The notes under the pieces were generated by a model that ran no database searches, was not told the origin of the DNA, and saw nothing but the letters and a program-made list of their open reading frames with translations. A DNA stretch of 64,000 nt from an uncultured Granulosicoccaceae bacterium (GTDB lineage: Bacteria > Pseudomonadota > Gammaproteobacteria > Granulosicoccales > Granulosicoccaceae). The position numbers were made by a program, and so were the translations under genes. Each line of letters opens with the position of its first letter. Within the stretch, counting starts at the first letter, position 1. Location of the stretch: contig CALLMF010000002.1 in assembly GCA_938006335.1 (NCBI GenBank), positions 248,001 to 312,000 of the forward strand. The letters run 5' to 3'. This document shows, piece by piece, positions 36,584 to 45,103 of the stretch.

Positions 36584-37410
36584 GGCAAGTGCAGCTCTTC
36601 GTGAATGCGCCAGCGATCATTCTGTAGGCGCAGCAGCAGTACCAGATCGTGGGATGTTGATGCCTCCGGAGACGTCCAGCTGAGCGTCGCCACCGCCTCG
36701 CGTCCGGTAAACCGAACCGAATGTCGTACCGACTCCCAGTCGGGCAGAGTACCCAAGGTGCCAGAGATGAGCAGCGCAATCGCAGCGTCCGGCTCGACGT
36801 AGTGCTCTCGATGGTGACTGCGTTTGCCTTCGGTGGCGGAGCGCCACCATTCCCAGAGTTCGTACTCGATGACCGTGGTGTCGTACAGATCCGCATCGCG
36901 GTCCAGCAGACGACGGGCATCGCTGTTGACGTCCCTCGAAGTTTGTACCTCCAGGGTGGGCGCTTTCGGTTGATTGTCGCTATCGAGCGCTCGGGCGTAG
37001 GCCTTGGCCGCGTGCCAGCGGTGGATGCTGCGCAGGGCGTTCACGCTGTCGGCCGCGCGCCGGTCGAGTGCGATGGCGCTTTCCAGACGTGCGATCGCCG
37101 AGTCCCACTCTCCCTCCCGAGCGTCGAGAACGGCCAGGTTGTGATGCAACTGCGGTACGTCGGGGCAGTCCTCAAGCAAGGACTCATGGCGGGAGCGGGC
37201 GCTGTTCCGTGCACTGCGGGCGCTACTTGCTGCTGCGTCCACGCGCGCAAGACACTCGTTTCCAGACCACGCCTCGTGCGTGGCTGTGCTGCCGTCTGCG
37301 TCCGCATTGGCGCCGAGTGTTCCGGAACCTGTGATGGATGCGGCAAGAACCAGTGTCAGAAACGGCCGCACGAAACCAGATGCAAGGTGTAAAAAGGAGT
37401 GATCCCCCAA
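36580..37410 (-). CDS. Exported TPR-like protein, partner of the transpeptidase
   Basis: Function not recognised. 276 residues from TTG 37410; GTG 37371 is an alternative that shortens the leader. A signal peptide (FLTLVLAASITGSGTLGANA) is followed by a Cys-containing segment and a TPR-like helical unit around residues 85-125 (HNLAVLDAREGEWDSAIARLESAIALD). The C-terminal 90 residues, ending LLLRLQNDRWRIHEELHLP, look like a small alpha+beta NTF2-like fold, which is associated with some L,D-transpeptidases. The ATGA overlap with the YkuD gene supports a joint periplasmic role. Divergent from metZ with about 20 bases between. Confidence 0.62.
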   Translation of the reverse strand: MGDHSFLHLASGFVRPFLTLVLAASITGSGTLGANADADGSTATHEAWSGNECLARVDAAASSARSARNSARSRHESLLEDCPDVPQLHHNLAVLDAREGEWDSAIARLESAIALDRRAADSVNALRSIHRWHAAKAYARALDSDNQPKAPTLEVQTSRDVNSDARRLLDRDADLYDTTVIEYELWEWWRSATEGKRSHHREHYVEPDAAIALLISGTLGTLPDWESVRHSVRFTGREAVATLSWTSPEASTSHDLVLLLRLQNDRWRIHEELHLP

Positions 37411-37430
37411 GTGTAGCGCAGACCTCCCAC

Positions 37431-38639
37431 ATGACTTCCGACCACAAGGTGTTTGATGGCACGGGCTTGCACGACGACACGCTCGCCGTGCGCGCCGGCT
37501 TCAAGCGCAGTGATTTCGGTGAGCACGCCGAGCCGATAATGACCACCTCGAGCTATGTGTTTGCGTCGGCTGCGGAGGCTGCCGCCCGTTTCTCGGGTGA
37601 GCAGGAAGGGCCGATCTACTCGCGCTTCACCAACCCGACGGTACAAACCTTCGAGCGACGCCTCGCCGCGTTGGAGGCGATGCCGGCGGCCATCGCCACA
37701 GCGTCCGGTATGGCGGCCACGGCAGCCTTGATGCTTGGCACGCTGCGCCAGGGGCAACGCGTTGTTGCTACACGCAACATGTTTGGCAGCACGGTCAATC
37801 TGTTCCGGAACTTCCTGCCGCGCTATGGCATCGAGGTCGATTGGGTGGATGGCTTTGACCCTGACGAATGGGCAGCAGTGTGCACCAGCGACACGCGATT
37901 CCTGTTCCTCGAGTCACCGACCAACCCACTGACAGAGGTGGCGGACATCGCGCGGCTTGCGGATGTCGCGCAATCAGTGGATGCCGAACTGGTCGTCGAT
38001 AATTGTTTCTGCACGCCGGCACTACAAAAGCCGGCGGAGCTTGGCGCCCATGTGGTCATCCACTCCGCGACCAAGTACCTCGATGGACAGGGTCGTTGCG
38101 TCGGTGGCGCTGTCGTAGGGAGCGAGGCGCTTATTGAACAGCTCACGAGCTTCATGCGCAGTGCCGGACCGTGCATGAGTCCGTTCAATGCATGGGTATT
38201 TACCAAGGGCCTCGAAACACTCGGTCTGCGCATGGACCGGCACTCGTCCAATGCACACGCGGTCGCCTCGTGGTTGCAATCGCGCGCAGGCATCGGCCAT
38301 GTGAATTACCCCTCGCTTGAGTCCCATCCGCAGCATGCACTCGCCAGCCGGCAGCAAAGCTCGGGCGGGGGCATCCTGTCGTTTGCCTTGACCGGTGGCA
38401 AGAGCGCTGCGTGGAGCCTGATCGACCGGGTGCGCATCTGCTCGATCACCGGCAATCTCGGCGACTCGCGCACCACCATCACTCACCCGGCATCCACGAC
38501 CCACGGGCGCATGACCGCGGAAGACCGCGCAGCCGCAGGTATTGGAGATGACCTGGTACGTCTCGCTGTCGGTCTTGAGCACGTCGATGACCTGATCACG
38601 GATCTGGATCGCGCCATCTCTCTAGGGGTCGGCGTTTGA
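37431..38639 (+). CDS. metZ: O-succinylhomoserine sulfhydrylase
   Basis: PLP enzyme that makes homocysteine directly from O-succinylhomoserine and sulfide. ATG 37431 gives 402 residues. Markers of the Cys/Met metabolism PLP family: YSRFTNPTVQTFERRLAALE, ASGMAATAA, DNCFCTPALQ, and the PLP lysine at residue 215 in HSATKYLDGQGR. GDSRTTITHPASTTH near the C-terminus is typical of MetZ/MetB. metZ normally follows purF directly; here three reverse-strand genes separate them. Its TGA overlaps the next gene's TTG. Confidence 0.93.
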   Translation: MTSDHKVFDGTGLHDDTLAVRAGFKRSDFGEHAEPIMTTSSYVFASAAEAAARFSGEQEGPIYSRFTNPTVQTFERRLAALEAMPAAIATASGMAATAALMLGTLRQGQRVVATRNMFGSTVNLFRNFLPRYGIEVDWVDGFDPDEWAAVCTSDTRFLFLESPTNPLTEVADIARLADVAQSVDAELVVDNCFCTPALQKPAELGAHVVIHSATKYLDGQGRCVGGAVVGSEALIEQLTSFMRSAGPCMSPFNAWVFTKGLETLGLRMDRHSSNAHAVASWLQSRAGIGHVNYPSLESHPQHALASRQQSSGGGILSFALTGGKSAAWSLIDRVRICSITGNLGDSRTTITHPASTTHGRMTAEDRAAAGIGDDLVRLAVGLEHVDDLITDLDRAISLGVGV

Positions 38640-39817
38640 CCCGCGCGCAACCCACGCGGACACGCACCGAGGATCTGCTGCTCGATCTGTTTGCGGCAGG
38701 AGTCGACGCGGTAGCCGGTCGACCGGCCACCGCGCGTGCCTTGCGATCAATAGCACTCGGTGATCAGATTCGAATCCTTGCTTTCGGCAAGGCGGCTGAT
38801 GCCATGGTGCAAGGTGCGCTGCCTGCGTTGAGCGGTTGCTTGTCCGCGGGCCTGGTCGTCACCAAGTACGGTCACCTGAGTGAAACAACACGGGACCATC
38901 CGCTGCTGGACTGCATCGAATCTGCACACCCGGTGCCTGACGAAAACTCATTGAAAGCGGGCGATGCGGTGTGTCGTTTTGTCAGTGAAACCCCGGACGA
39001 TGCGCACTTGCTGGTGCTGATCTCCGGTGGCGGTTCAGCCTTGGTGGAATCCTTGATCGATGGACTCGACCTCGAGGACTTGCGCCAACGTACCGGGACG
39101 CTGATCAGCAGCGGGGCAGATATCGGCGAGATCAATCGGCAGCGGCGCGAACTCTCGCGTATCAAGGGTGGCGGTCTGCTCGAGTTGATCGGGCCGGCAC
39201 GGGTCACTCAGCTGTTGATCAGTGACGTACCGGGAGACCACGTCGACGATATCGCCTCCGGGCCGTTCGTTGCCGGCGACGGCTCGTCCGCACGGGCTCT
39301 GGCCTGCGATATCGACACCCACATCATCGCGTCCAACACGGTGGCGCGCGCGGCTGTCGCGAAACGTGCAGAGGCGCTTGGGCTTCAGGTAGTCAGCCAC
39401 GACGGATCGCTCGATGGAGATATCCATGACGCCGCCGAACGCCTGATGGCAGCCTTGCCCGATTCACCCGGGCAGGTCGTGATCTTTGGTGGTGAGCCCA
39501 CGGTGGTGCTTCCGGAGAAGCCGGGAAGAGGTGGGCGTAACCAGCAATTGGCTGCTCTCATGGCGCAGCAGCTGCGCGGCCACCATGATCTCGCTGTGCT
39601 CGTTTGTGGTACCGACGGAACCGACGGGCCGACCGATGCCGCTGGAGGTGTCGTGGACTGCCAGCGCGTCTCAGGCGCTGACGCAGCAGAGCTTCAGGAT
39701 GCAATAAACCGCGCTGACACCGGACGTTGGCTGGAAGCGCACGATGCGCTTGTGCGTACCGGGCCTACCGGTACCAACGTCATGGACCTGGCGATCGTAT
39801 TGCGGTTGACGGTGTAG
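38636..39817 (+). CDS. Glycerate 2-kinase (DUF4147/MOFRL family)
   Basis: A 393-residue member of the GckA/TtuD glycerate kinase family: N-terminal DUF4147 with FGKAADAM, HPVPDENSLKAG, ISGGGSALVESL and the RRELSRIKGGGLLEL segment, then a C-terminal MOFRL domain with FGGEPTV, GRGGRNQQLAAL, GTDGTDGPTDAAGG and RTGPTGTNVMDL. It phosphorylates D-glycerate to 2-phosphoglycerate. TTG 38636 overlaps the metZ stop (TTGA), implying coupling, although no metabolic link with MetZ is obvious. Ends one base before the convergent parvulin gene. Confidence 0.88.
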   Translation: MTRAQPTRTRTEDLLLDLFAAGVDAVAGRPATARALRSIALGDQIRILAFGKAADAMVQGALPALSGCLSAGLVVTKYGHLSETTRDHPLLDCIESAHPVPDENSLKAGDAVCRFVSETPDDAHLLVLISGGGSALVESLIDGLDLEDLRQRTGTLISSGADIGEINRQRRELSRIKGGGLLELIGPARVTQLLISDVPGDHVDDIASGPFVAGDGSSARALACDIDTHIIASNTVARAAVAKRAEALGLQVVSHDGSLDGDIHDAAERLMAALPDSPGQVVIFGGEPTVVLPEKPGRGGRNQQLAALMAQQLRGHHDLAVLVCGTDGTDGPTDAAGGVVDCQRVSGADAAELQDAINRADTGRWLEAHDALVRTGPTGTNVMDLAIVLRLTV

Positions 39818-39818
39818 C

Positions 39819-40742
39819 TTACTTGCGTTCGATGTCGCCCGATTCGCGCAGTTCCGACAAGCGCCGAGTGACCAGCTGCGTAACAGCCGTCTCGACGATG
39901 CGTGGCTTGATGTCGTCGAAGTCAGGCTTTGGAGCACGACGTGACTCATCAAGGCGCAGGATGTGGAAACCATAATCGCTTTCCACAGGGACTGTATTGA
40001 ATTCACCGGGCTTCAATGACGACAGCGCCTCGATGATTTCTGGTGTGGCGGTCCGTGAGGTGACCCAGCCCAGACTGGCGTTCGGTTCGGTGGAGTTGAC
40101 CGATGCCAGCTCGAGGAAGTCCGCGCTGTCCTGTAGCTCGGCAACAAGTGCCTCTGCCTTGGCCTTGTCGTCGACCAGGATGTGGCTTGCGCGAAACTCA
40201 TCGTTCGGCAAGGTGGCGAGATATTCCTCGTAGGTCGCTCGCAACTGCTCTGCGTCGTTGGCGGTCAGGCGCTTTTGTTCGGCAACCCATTCGTTGGCGA
40301 GAGTGTGGGTGTATTGCAACATGAGCTCAGCGGCGATCTCGGGACGCTGATGCAGTCCATCGAGCTCGGCCTGTTGCGCAAGGATCTCCATGTCGATGAT
40401 TTCCTCGAGCACCATTTCCCGGTCGGGCCGCTCGGCGCCTTCCGGCCGTTGCGTCATCATCGCTTCGATCATCGCGACGGGAATTCGTCGCCCATTGACG
40501 AGAACAGCCACTTCCTCGTCGGCGAGTGCAATTGCCGCCCCCAAGCGTGGCGGCTCGGTGATGCTGGCTGTCAATGAACTGTCGCTGGCGCTGTCGTTGG
40601 CCAGTGTCGCCACACCCGGATCTGTCTCGACGGCCTCGACCGTACGCGTCGACTGAACGGCCAGCAGCAAACTCAGGACCGCAAACGGGGTCGCGAGCAG
40701 GACCGGATGGAGGACAGTGGTCGGAGAAAGTCGGTTGAGCAT
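39819..40742 (-). CDS. Periplasmic parvulin-type peptidyl-prolyl isomerase
   Basis: Folding helper for exported proteins. ATG 40742 gives 307 residues with a signal/anchor segment (about 13-29), a SurA-N-like helical region with NGRRIPVAMIEAMM and EEIIDMEILAQQAELDG, and a rotamase domain from about residue 195 (FRASHILVDDKAKAEALVAEL, then SLGWVT and VPVESDYGFHILRLDESR). The layout matches PpiD/PrsA-like parvulins. Divergent from yciO across 226 bases that hold an 11-bp tandem repeat. Confidence 0.88.
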   Translation of the reverse strand: MLNRLSPTTVLHPVLLATPFAVLSLLLAVQSTRTVEAVETDPGVATLANDSASDSSLTASITEPPRLGAAIALADEEVAVLVNGRRIPVAMIEAMMTQRPEGAERPDREMVLEEIIDMEILAQQAELDGLHQRPEIAAELMLQYTHTLANEWVAEQKRLTANDAEQLRATYEEYLATLPNDEFRASHILVDDKAKAEALVAELQDSADFLELASVNSTEPNASLGWVTSRTATPEIIEALSSLKPGEFNTVPVESDYGFHILRLDESRRAPKPDFDDIKPRIVETAVTQLVTRRLSELRESGDIERK

Positions 40743-40799
40743 CAGGCAATATCTGGGCGTCAGGCGCGTCCGCGCGATATCGACACGACCATGCAATCG

Positions 40800-40832
40800 T
40801 CGGACCGGGGTCGGACTGGGGTCGGACCGGGG
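40800..40832 (+). repeat. 11-bp tandem repeat, three copies
   Basis: Unit TCGGACCGGGG at 40800, 40811 (one change) and 40822, inside the divergent gap between the parvulin and yciO genes. A TACAAT at 40891-40896 downstream may be the yciO -10 box. Nothing else is seen in this 226-base gap. Confidence 0.85.
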
Positions 40833-40968
40833 CCAGAGCGTGCAAGTCCAGACAGCCCCGACCGACGTGCCGAGCAGCCGGTGGACCGCGTACAATCGAG
40901 GCTCAGGTTGCCAGGTTTGCCGCTGGCGGGCTAAGCCGTACACCCTCGATGACCCAGACTGGTACGTT

Positions 40969-41592
40969 TTGAGCCAATTTTTCGAAATTCACCCGGATAA
41001 CCCGCAGCGCAGGCTCATTGCGCAGGCGGTCAGCATCGTGCAGAAAGGCGGGGTGATCGTCTACCCGACGGACTCGTGCTATGCCCTGGGTTGTCATGTC
41101 GGCAACAAAAGTGCGATGGAGCGCATCAGCCGCATCCGCCGAACCGACAAGAACCATAATTTCACACTTGTTTGTCAGGACCTTTCGGACCTCGCGACCT
41201 ACGCCCGGGTCGACAACCGCGCGTACCGACTGCTGAAGTCACTGACTCCTGGCCCGTATACCTTCATCCTCGCTGCCACGAGCGAGGTGCCGCGCAGGCT
41301 GCAGAACCCCAAGCGCAAGACCATCGGCCTGCGGGTGCCGGACAATGCGATATGCCGGGCGCTGCTCGATGCTCTTGGTGAGCCGATGATGTCCAGCACA
41401 CTGATCATGCCGGACAAGGACCTGCCAGAAACCGAACCCGATGACATTCGCACCTTGTTGGGAAAGCACGTCGATCTGATCATCGACGGTGGCAACTGTG
41501 GCTTTGATCCCACGACCGTGCTCGAGATCGATGAGGATGGCGAGGTCACGGTCATGCGAGAGGGGCGCGGAAGCCTCGCTTTTCTGGAGTGA
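40969..41592 (+). CDS. yciO: YciO/Sua5/YrdC family protein, TTG start
   Basis: A 207-residue protein of the YrdC fold. From TTG 40969 it reads SQFFEIHPDNPQRRLIAQAV, aligning residue for residue with the E. coli YciO N-terminus, so TTG is very likely the start although the frame stays open further upstream. GGVIVYPTDSCYALGCHV, PGPYTFIL and KTIGLRVPDN follow. The YrdC fold binds RNA and nucleotides; TsaC makes threonylcarbamoyl-AMP, but the YciO branch has no settled role. scpA follows 4 bases later, an association common in gammaproteobacteria. Confidence 0.88.
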   Translation: MSQFFEIHPDNPQRRLIAQAVSIVQKGGVIVYPTDSCYALGCHVGNKSAMERISRIRRTDKNHNFTLVCQDLSDLATYARVDNRAYRLLKSLTPGPYTFILAATSEVPRRLQNPKRKTIGLRVPDNAICRALLDALGEPMMSSTLIMPDKDLPETEPDDIRTLLGKHVDLIIDGGNCGFDPTTVLEIDEDGEVTVMREGRGSLAFLE

Positions 41593-41596
41593 GTGA

Positions 41597-42514
41597 ATGA
41601 GCGCAGAACCCCAACCGCTTGCGGTCGTAGAAGGCAGCCCGGTCACCGAGCTCCCCCTCGATCTGTACATTCCGCCGGATGCGCTGGAGGTCTTTCTCGA
41701 CACCTTTGAAGGCCCGCTGGACCTGCTGCTGTACCTGATCAAGAAGCAGAATCTCGACATCCTGGATATTCCGATCGCGGAGATCACCGCGCAGTACATG
41801 TCCTACATCGAGCTGATGGAGGAAGTGCGCCTCGAGCTTGCCGCGGAATATCTCGTGATGGCGGCCATGCTCGCAGAAATCAAATCCCGTCTGCTTCTGC
41901 CGCGTGCAGAGGACGGAGACGACGACGAAGAAGACCCGCGCGCAGAGCTCGTGCGGCGCCTGCAGGAATACGAGCGAATCAAGGAAGCAGCGGAGAACGT
42001 AGACGCGCTGCCACGAATGGAGCGTGAGAACCACCAGCTCAAGGCAGTCGCGCCTGAGGCAGGAAAAGAGCAGGTATTGCCGGACATCACGATGAAGGAG
42101 CTACTGATGGCCCTTCGGGACGTATCCGAGAGAGCGCGTGTCAACGGCCATCACGCGATTGCTCGCGAAACGCTCTCTGTGCGCGCGCGCATGTCCCATG
42201 TGCTATCGACGCTGCAGATCGGCGACTTCTGCGAGTTCACGACGCTATTCAATCCCGAAGAGGGCAGGCTGGGCGTCGTGGTGACCTTCCTTGCGATTCT
42301 CGAGCTTTGCAAGGAGTCGATGATTGACATCGTACAGAACGAACCTTTCGCACCGATCTACTTGAAGCCGCGTACCGCGTCGGTCGAAGGTGGCGAGGAC
42401 GGCGATATCGATAGCGCTGAAGTCGTTGAAGCCGACGGGCATGCGGACGGGCATGCGGAAGGGGCAGATGAAGCTTCCGAGCACGACCCGCAGAACGGCA
42501 GTGCGGAGGATTGA
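41597..42514 (+). CDS. scpA: Segregation and condensation protein A
   Basis: Kleisin subunit that bridges SMC heads. The 305-residue product has the kleisin N-terminal core FEGPLDLLLYLIKKQNLDILDIPIAEITAQYM, the helix VRLELAAEYLVMAAMLAEIKSRLLLP, and a C-terminal winged helix (GRLGVVVTFLAILELCKESMIDI). A 45-residue acidic tail (DIDSAEVVEADGHADGHAE) is added, a feature shared with ScpB here. GGAGTGAGTG precedes ATG 41597. No smc gene is in the window. Confidence 0.95.
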   Translation: MSAEPQPLAVVEGSPVTELPLDLYIPPDALEVFLDTFEGPLDLLLYLIKKQNLDILDIPIAEITAQYMSYIELMEEVRLELAAEYLVMAAMLAEIKSRLLLPRAEDGDDDEEDPRAELVRRLQEYERIKEAAENVDALPRMERENHQLKAVAPEAGKEQVLPDITMKELLMALRDVSERARVNGHHAIARETLSVRARMSHVLSTLQIGDFCEFTTLFNPEEGRLGVVVTFLAILELCKESMIDIVQNEPFAPIYLKPRTASVEGGEDGDIDSAEVVEADGHADGHAEGADEASEHDPQNGSAED

Positions 42515-42521
42515 CGCAAGT

Positions 42522-43727
42522 ATGGAAATGAACGAATCCACTACGCCAGAGCCTGATGCGGACCATGCAAAGCACGTGATCGAAGCGTGCTTGCTGGTCG
42601 CTGGACGCGCGCTGTCATTGCGTGAACTCGAAGCGCTGTTTCAGGACGACACACCTCAGCCCGGCAAGGAGCACCTGCGTGCCGCACTGACATCACTGCA
42701 GGAAGACTACGAAGGACGCGGTATCGAGCTGGTTGAAGTCGCCAGCGGCTGGCGCCTGCAATCCAGAGTAAGCATGGAACCCTGGGTGTCACGCCTGTTC
42801 AAGGAAAAGTCGCCTCGTTACTCACGAGCCCTGCTCGAAACACTGGTGCTTGTCGCCTACCGGCAACCGATCACCCGCGGCGAGATCGAAGACGTGCGCG
42901 GCGTGGCCGTCAGTTCCAACATCATCAAGACGCTGCAAGAACGCGAATGGGTACGCGAAGTTGGCCACAAGGACGTACCCGGCAAGCCGGCCCTGTTGGG
43001 CACCACCCGCCAGTTCCTCGACTACTTCAATCTCAAGCGCCTTGAGGATCTTCCAAGCCTCGGTGACCTCAAGGATCTGGATCAGATCGACGACGCACTC
43101 GGCAAGGAACTGGCAGCCGAACTCGGCGTGGTTGACTCGACTGCGGCAAATGACGAATCAGGAGAACGAGGAAGCGGCGACGAAGCGGACGTCACACGCG
43201 CAGACGACGCGCCGGACGGTGATGCAGGTGACGGCTCGTCGAGTGACGCTGACAGTTCCGACGAGGCACATGATGGTGAGCAGGCGTCTGACGATGCCGG
43301 CGAGGGCGTGACGGACGTTGACTCGGTTGACTTGCTGTTACCCGAATCAGTCCCCGTCGACTTGACGCAATTCCTCGAACCCGACGGCGTGCAGAGCGAA
43401 GACGTGCAGAGCGAAGACGTGCAGAGCGAAGACGTGCAGAGCGAAGACGTGCAGAGCGAAGACGTGCAGAGCGAAGACGTGCAGACCGAAGATCCTCAGG
43501 CACGTCTGCGTCGTGTTGTTGATGAGTTTGCTGGCGAGCATCGCCAAGAACTTGAAGCAGAGCGGCAGGTGCTACCTGCACGCAAATCTGCGGATGCCGA
43601 CGAAGCCGTTCCAACCGATGTCGCCCCAGCTGTGACTTCCAACACTGAATTGGAAGCGGAGTTGGAAACAGCCGATACCAGTCCAGCAGAGCGGTCTAGA
43701 CCAGACCGCAATGACACGGTCCCCTGA
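42522..43727 (+). CDS. scpB: Segregation and condensation protein B with long acidic tail
   Basis: ScpB dimers bind the kleisin ScpA in the SMC-ScpAB condensin. ATG 42522 gives 401 residues, about twice the usual 190-200. The conserved double winged helix covers residues 12-205: VIEACLLVAGRALSLRELEALF, ALLETLVLVAYRQPITRGEIEDVRGVAVS and KPALLGTTRQFLDYFNL. After that comes an acidic low-complexity tail with six VQSED units plus one VQTED (43389-43493). The stop is UGA followed by C, and the same frame stays open for another 1.25 kb (see 43806-44978). Confidence 0.95.
   Translation: MEMNESTTPEPDADHAKHVIEACLLVAGRALSLRELEALFQDDTPQPGKEHLRAALTSLQEDYEGRGIELVEVASGWRLQSRVSMEPWVSRLFKEKSPRYSRALLETLVLVAYRQPITRGEIEDVRGVAVSSNIIKTLQEREWVREVGHKDVPGKPALLGTTRQFLDYFNLKRLEDLPSLGDLKDLDQIDDALGKELAAELGVVDSTAANDESGERGSGDEADVTRADDAPDGDAGDGSSSDADSSDEAHDGEQASDDAGEGVTDVDSVDLLLPESVPVDLTQFLEPDGVQSEDVQSEDVQSEDVQSEDVQSEDVQSEDVQTEDPQARLRRVVDEFAGEHRQELEAERQVLPARKSADADEAVPTDVAPAVTSNTELEAELETADTSPAERSRPDRNDTVP
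43389..43493 (+). repeat. 15-bp tandem repeat in scpB tail, seven copies
   Basis: Unit GTGCAGAGCGAAGAC, six identical copies plus one with two changes, encoding VQSED. The high identity at third codon positions points to recent expansion by slippage. Confidence 0.95.
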
Positions 43728-43805
43728 CTGGCAAGACGGGTAGGGGCAACGCGATGGATCGCGGATAACCAGCAGGAAAGTCGTTCGCTAGTCGTAGCCG
43801 GGCCG

Positions 43806-44978
43806 TTGGTGCTCGGACGTACGCCTGCGGAATCCGACGTGACTGATGCTGACGCCGCACCCGTGCGTTCAGAAGCGCTGCAAAGTGATACTGAACAAGA
43901 AACGACTCGGACACTGTCTGGTGAGACAGAGAATGCGGCTGACAAGCTGTTTGGTCTCGGTGCAATCTCGAGTTCAGCGTTTGTTCCCGATGCAAGAATG
44001 TGGGAACGCCTCGATAGGTCTGGTGAATTCGATACGTCGAATGATCCCAATACCTCCGAGCTTGAGCGCTCGGATGTGGAGCTTGCACGCGATAGCGAAT
44101 TCGATGACGTCGATGAGCTTGAGACGCTGGTAGAGATTGTCGACGTTCAGGCAGCACCGGTGCCTGAGGCTCGTATCCGAGATGAGGACGAAGCGTTCGA
44201 CGACGATTCGGTATTGCCGGAATCAGTGTCGTTGCTCGACGCAGATTCAATGGAGGTCGAGCACATCGATCTGGCTGACGAGTCAATCGTTGAGGCCAGC
44301 GAGCTAGAAGAAGCTACCAGGCTCGAAGCAGAGCGGCTCGAAGCAGAGCGCGTTGAAGCAGAGCGCGTTGAAGCAGAGCGCGTTGAAGCAGAGCGCGTTG
44401 AAGCAGAGCGGGTTGAAGCAGAGCGGGTTGAAGCAGAGCGGCTCGAAGCAGAGCGGCTCGAAGCAGAGCGGCTCGAAGCAGAGCGGCTCGAAGCAGAGCG
44501 GCTCGAAGCAGAGCGCGCCCAAGTGGCTAGCGACGACGTCTTCGATTCAGTACAACAGACCATTCAGGAAGCAGGTCCTGACATCGATCTTGGCGCAGAG
44601 ACTTCAGCGGGATCGATCGAACACACCGGCGACACTCTTGACAGTACCGATGTGCACGACCTGTCGATTTCGCCAGGAGGCCGTCCGGTCCCCGGTGAGG
44701 CCTTCGATCTGGAATTTGATTCGTCCCGAGAGATCATGTCTACCGATACTCTCGTCAACACTACGCTCACCGCGGCGATAAGCGCAGATCTTTCTGTAGC
44801 CGATGGTCGAGAGTCCACGGGTGACGATTTCGTGACCGACCTTGCCGTTCGAGAGACAGATGCCTGGCCCGTTCAGTCTTTGTCGCAGCCTGCCGGATTG
44901 TTCAGGCGGGTGTTTTCCCGCCTGATGAGATTGGTCAAATCGCTACCGCGACGGATATTCAATCGGCGCAGAAAATAG
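43806..44978 (+). CDS. Acidic repeat-rich reading frame in phase with scpB
   Basis: Not a recognised family. It is in the same frame as scpB: after the scpB UGA (43725-43727) there are 26 open codons, then TTG 43806 and GTG 43809, the first usable starts, with no ribosome site. From 43806 the frame has 390 residues: acidic, Asp/Glu/Ser-rich, 13 [10 protein letters not shown] units (44322-44516, predicted long charged helix), and a strongly basic Arg-rich end ([24 protein letters not shown] in two parts). Possibilities: a tail made only by UGA readthrough (total about 818 residues), an independently started protein, or the 3' part of a longer ancestral scpB cut by a nonsense mutation. The intact frame over 1.2 kb argues against long decay. 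Confidence 0.5.
   Translation: MVLGRTPAESDVTDADAAPVRSEALQSDTEQETTRTLSGETENAADKLFGLGAISSSAFVPDARMWERLDRSGEFDTSNDPNTSELERSDVELARDSEFDDVDELETLVEIVDVQAAPVPEARIRDEDEAFDDDSVLPESVSLLDADSMEVEHIDLADESIVEASELEEATRLEAERLEAERVEAERVEAERVEAERVEAERVEAERVEAERLEAERLEAERLEAERLEAERLEAERAQVASDDVFDSVQQTIQEAGPDIDLGAETSAGSIEHTGDTLDSTDVHDLSISPGGRPVPGEAFDLEFDSSREIMSTDTLVNTTLTAAISADLSVADGRESTGDDFVTDLAVRETDAWPVQSLSQPAGLFRRVFSRLMRLVKSLPRRIFNRRRK
44322..44516 (+). repeat. 15-bp tandem repeat, thirteen copies
   Basis: Units CTCGAAGCAGAGCGG and GTTGAAGCAGAGCGC in tandem: two Leu-type, six Val-type, five Leu-type, encoding LEAER or VEAER. Blocks of identical variants show stepwise duplication. Confidence 0.95.
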
Positions 44979-44998
44979 GACGTAAGCATAATTACAGC

Positions 44999-45026
44999 TT
45001 GTACCGATCCACTGTATATATTATCT
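44999..45026 (+). promoter_or_regulatory. Candidate sigma-70 promoter for the HNH gene
   Basis: TTGTAC at 44999-45004, 16-base spacer, TTATCT at 45021-45026 in an AT-rich patch (TATATATTAT), about 78 bases before ATG 45104. The gap 44979-45103 has no other recognisable feature. Confidence 0.4.
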
Positions 45027-45103
45027 GTTCTGTAAGCCTGAGCAAGTGACATTCCGAGCGACCTCCAGTACGCTATTCAAGCGGCTTGCAAGGAGGTGCT
45101 CCG

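Noticed and set aside
43389-44516. CRISPR-like regularly spaced repeats
   Set aside because: Units are 15 bp, directly adjacent without unique spacers, and in coding frame; no cas genes are present.
44304-44522. Reverse-strand frame with a repeated Cys-Phe-Glu-Pro-Leu peptide
   Set aside because: Simply the complement of the 15-bp repeat; no start context or flanking gene structure.
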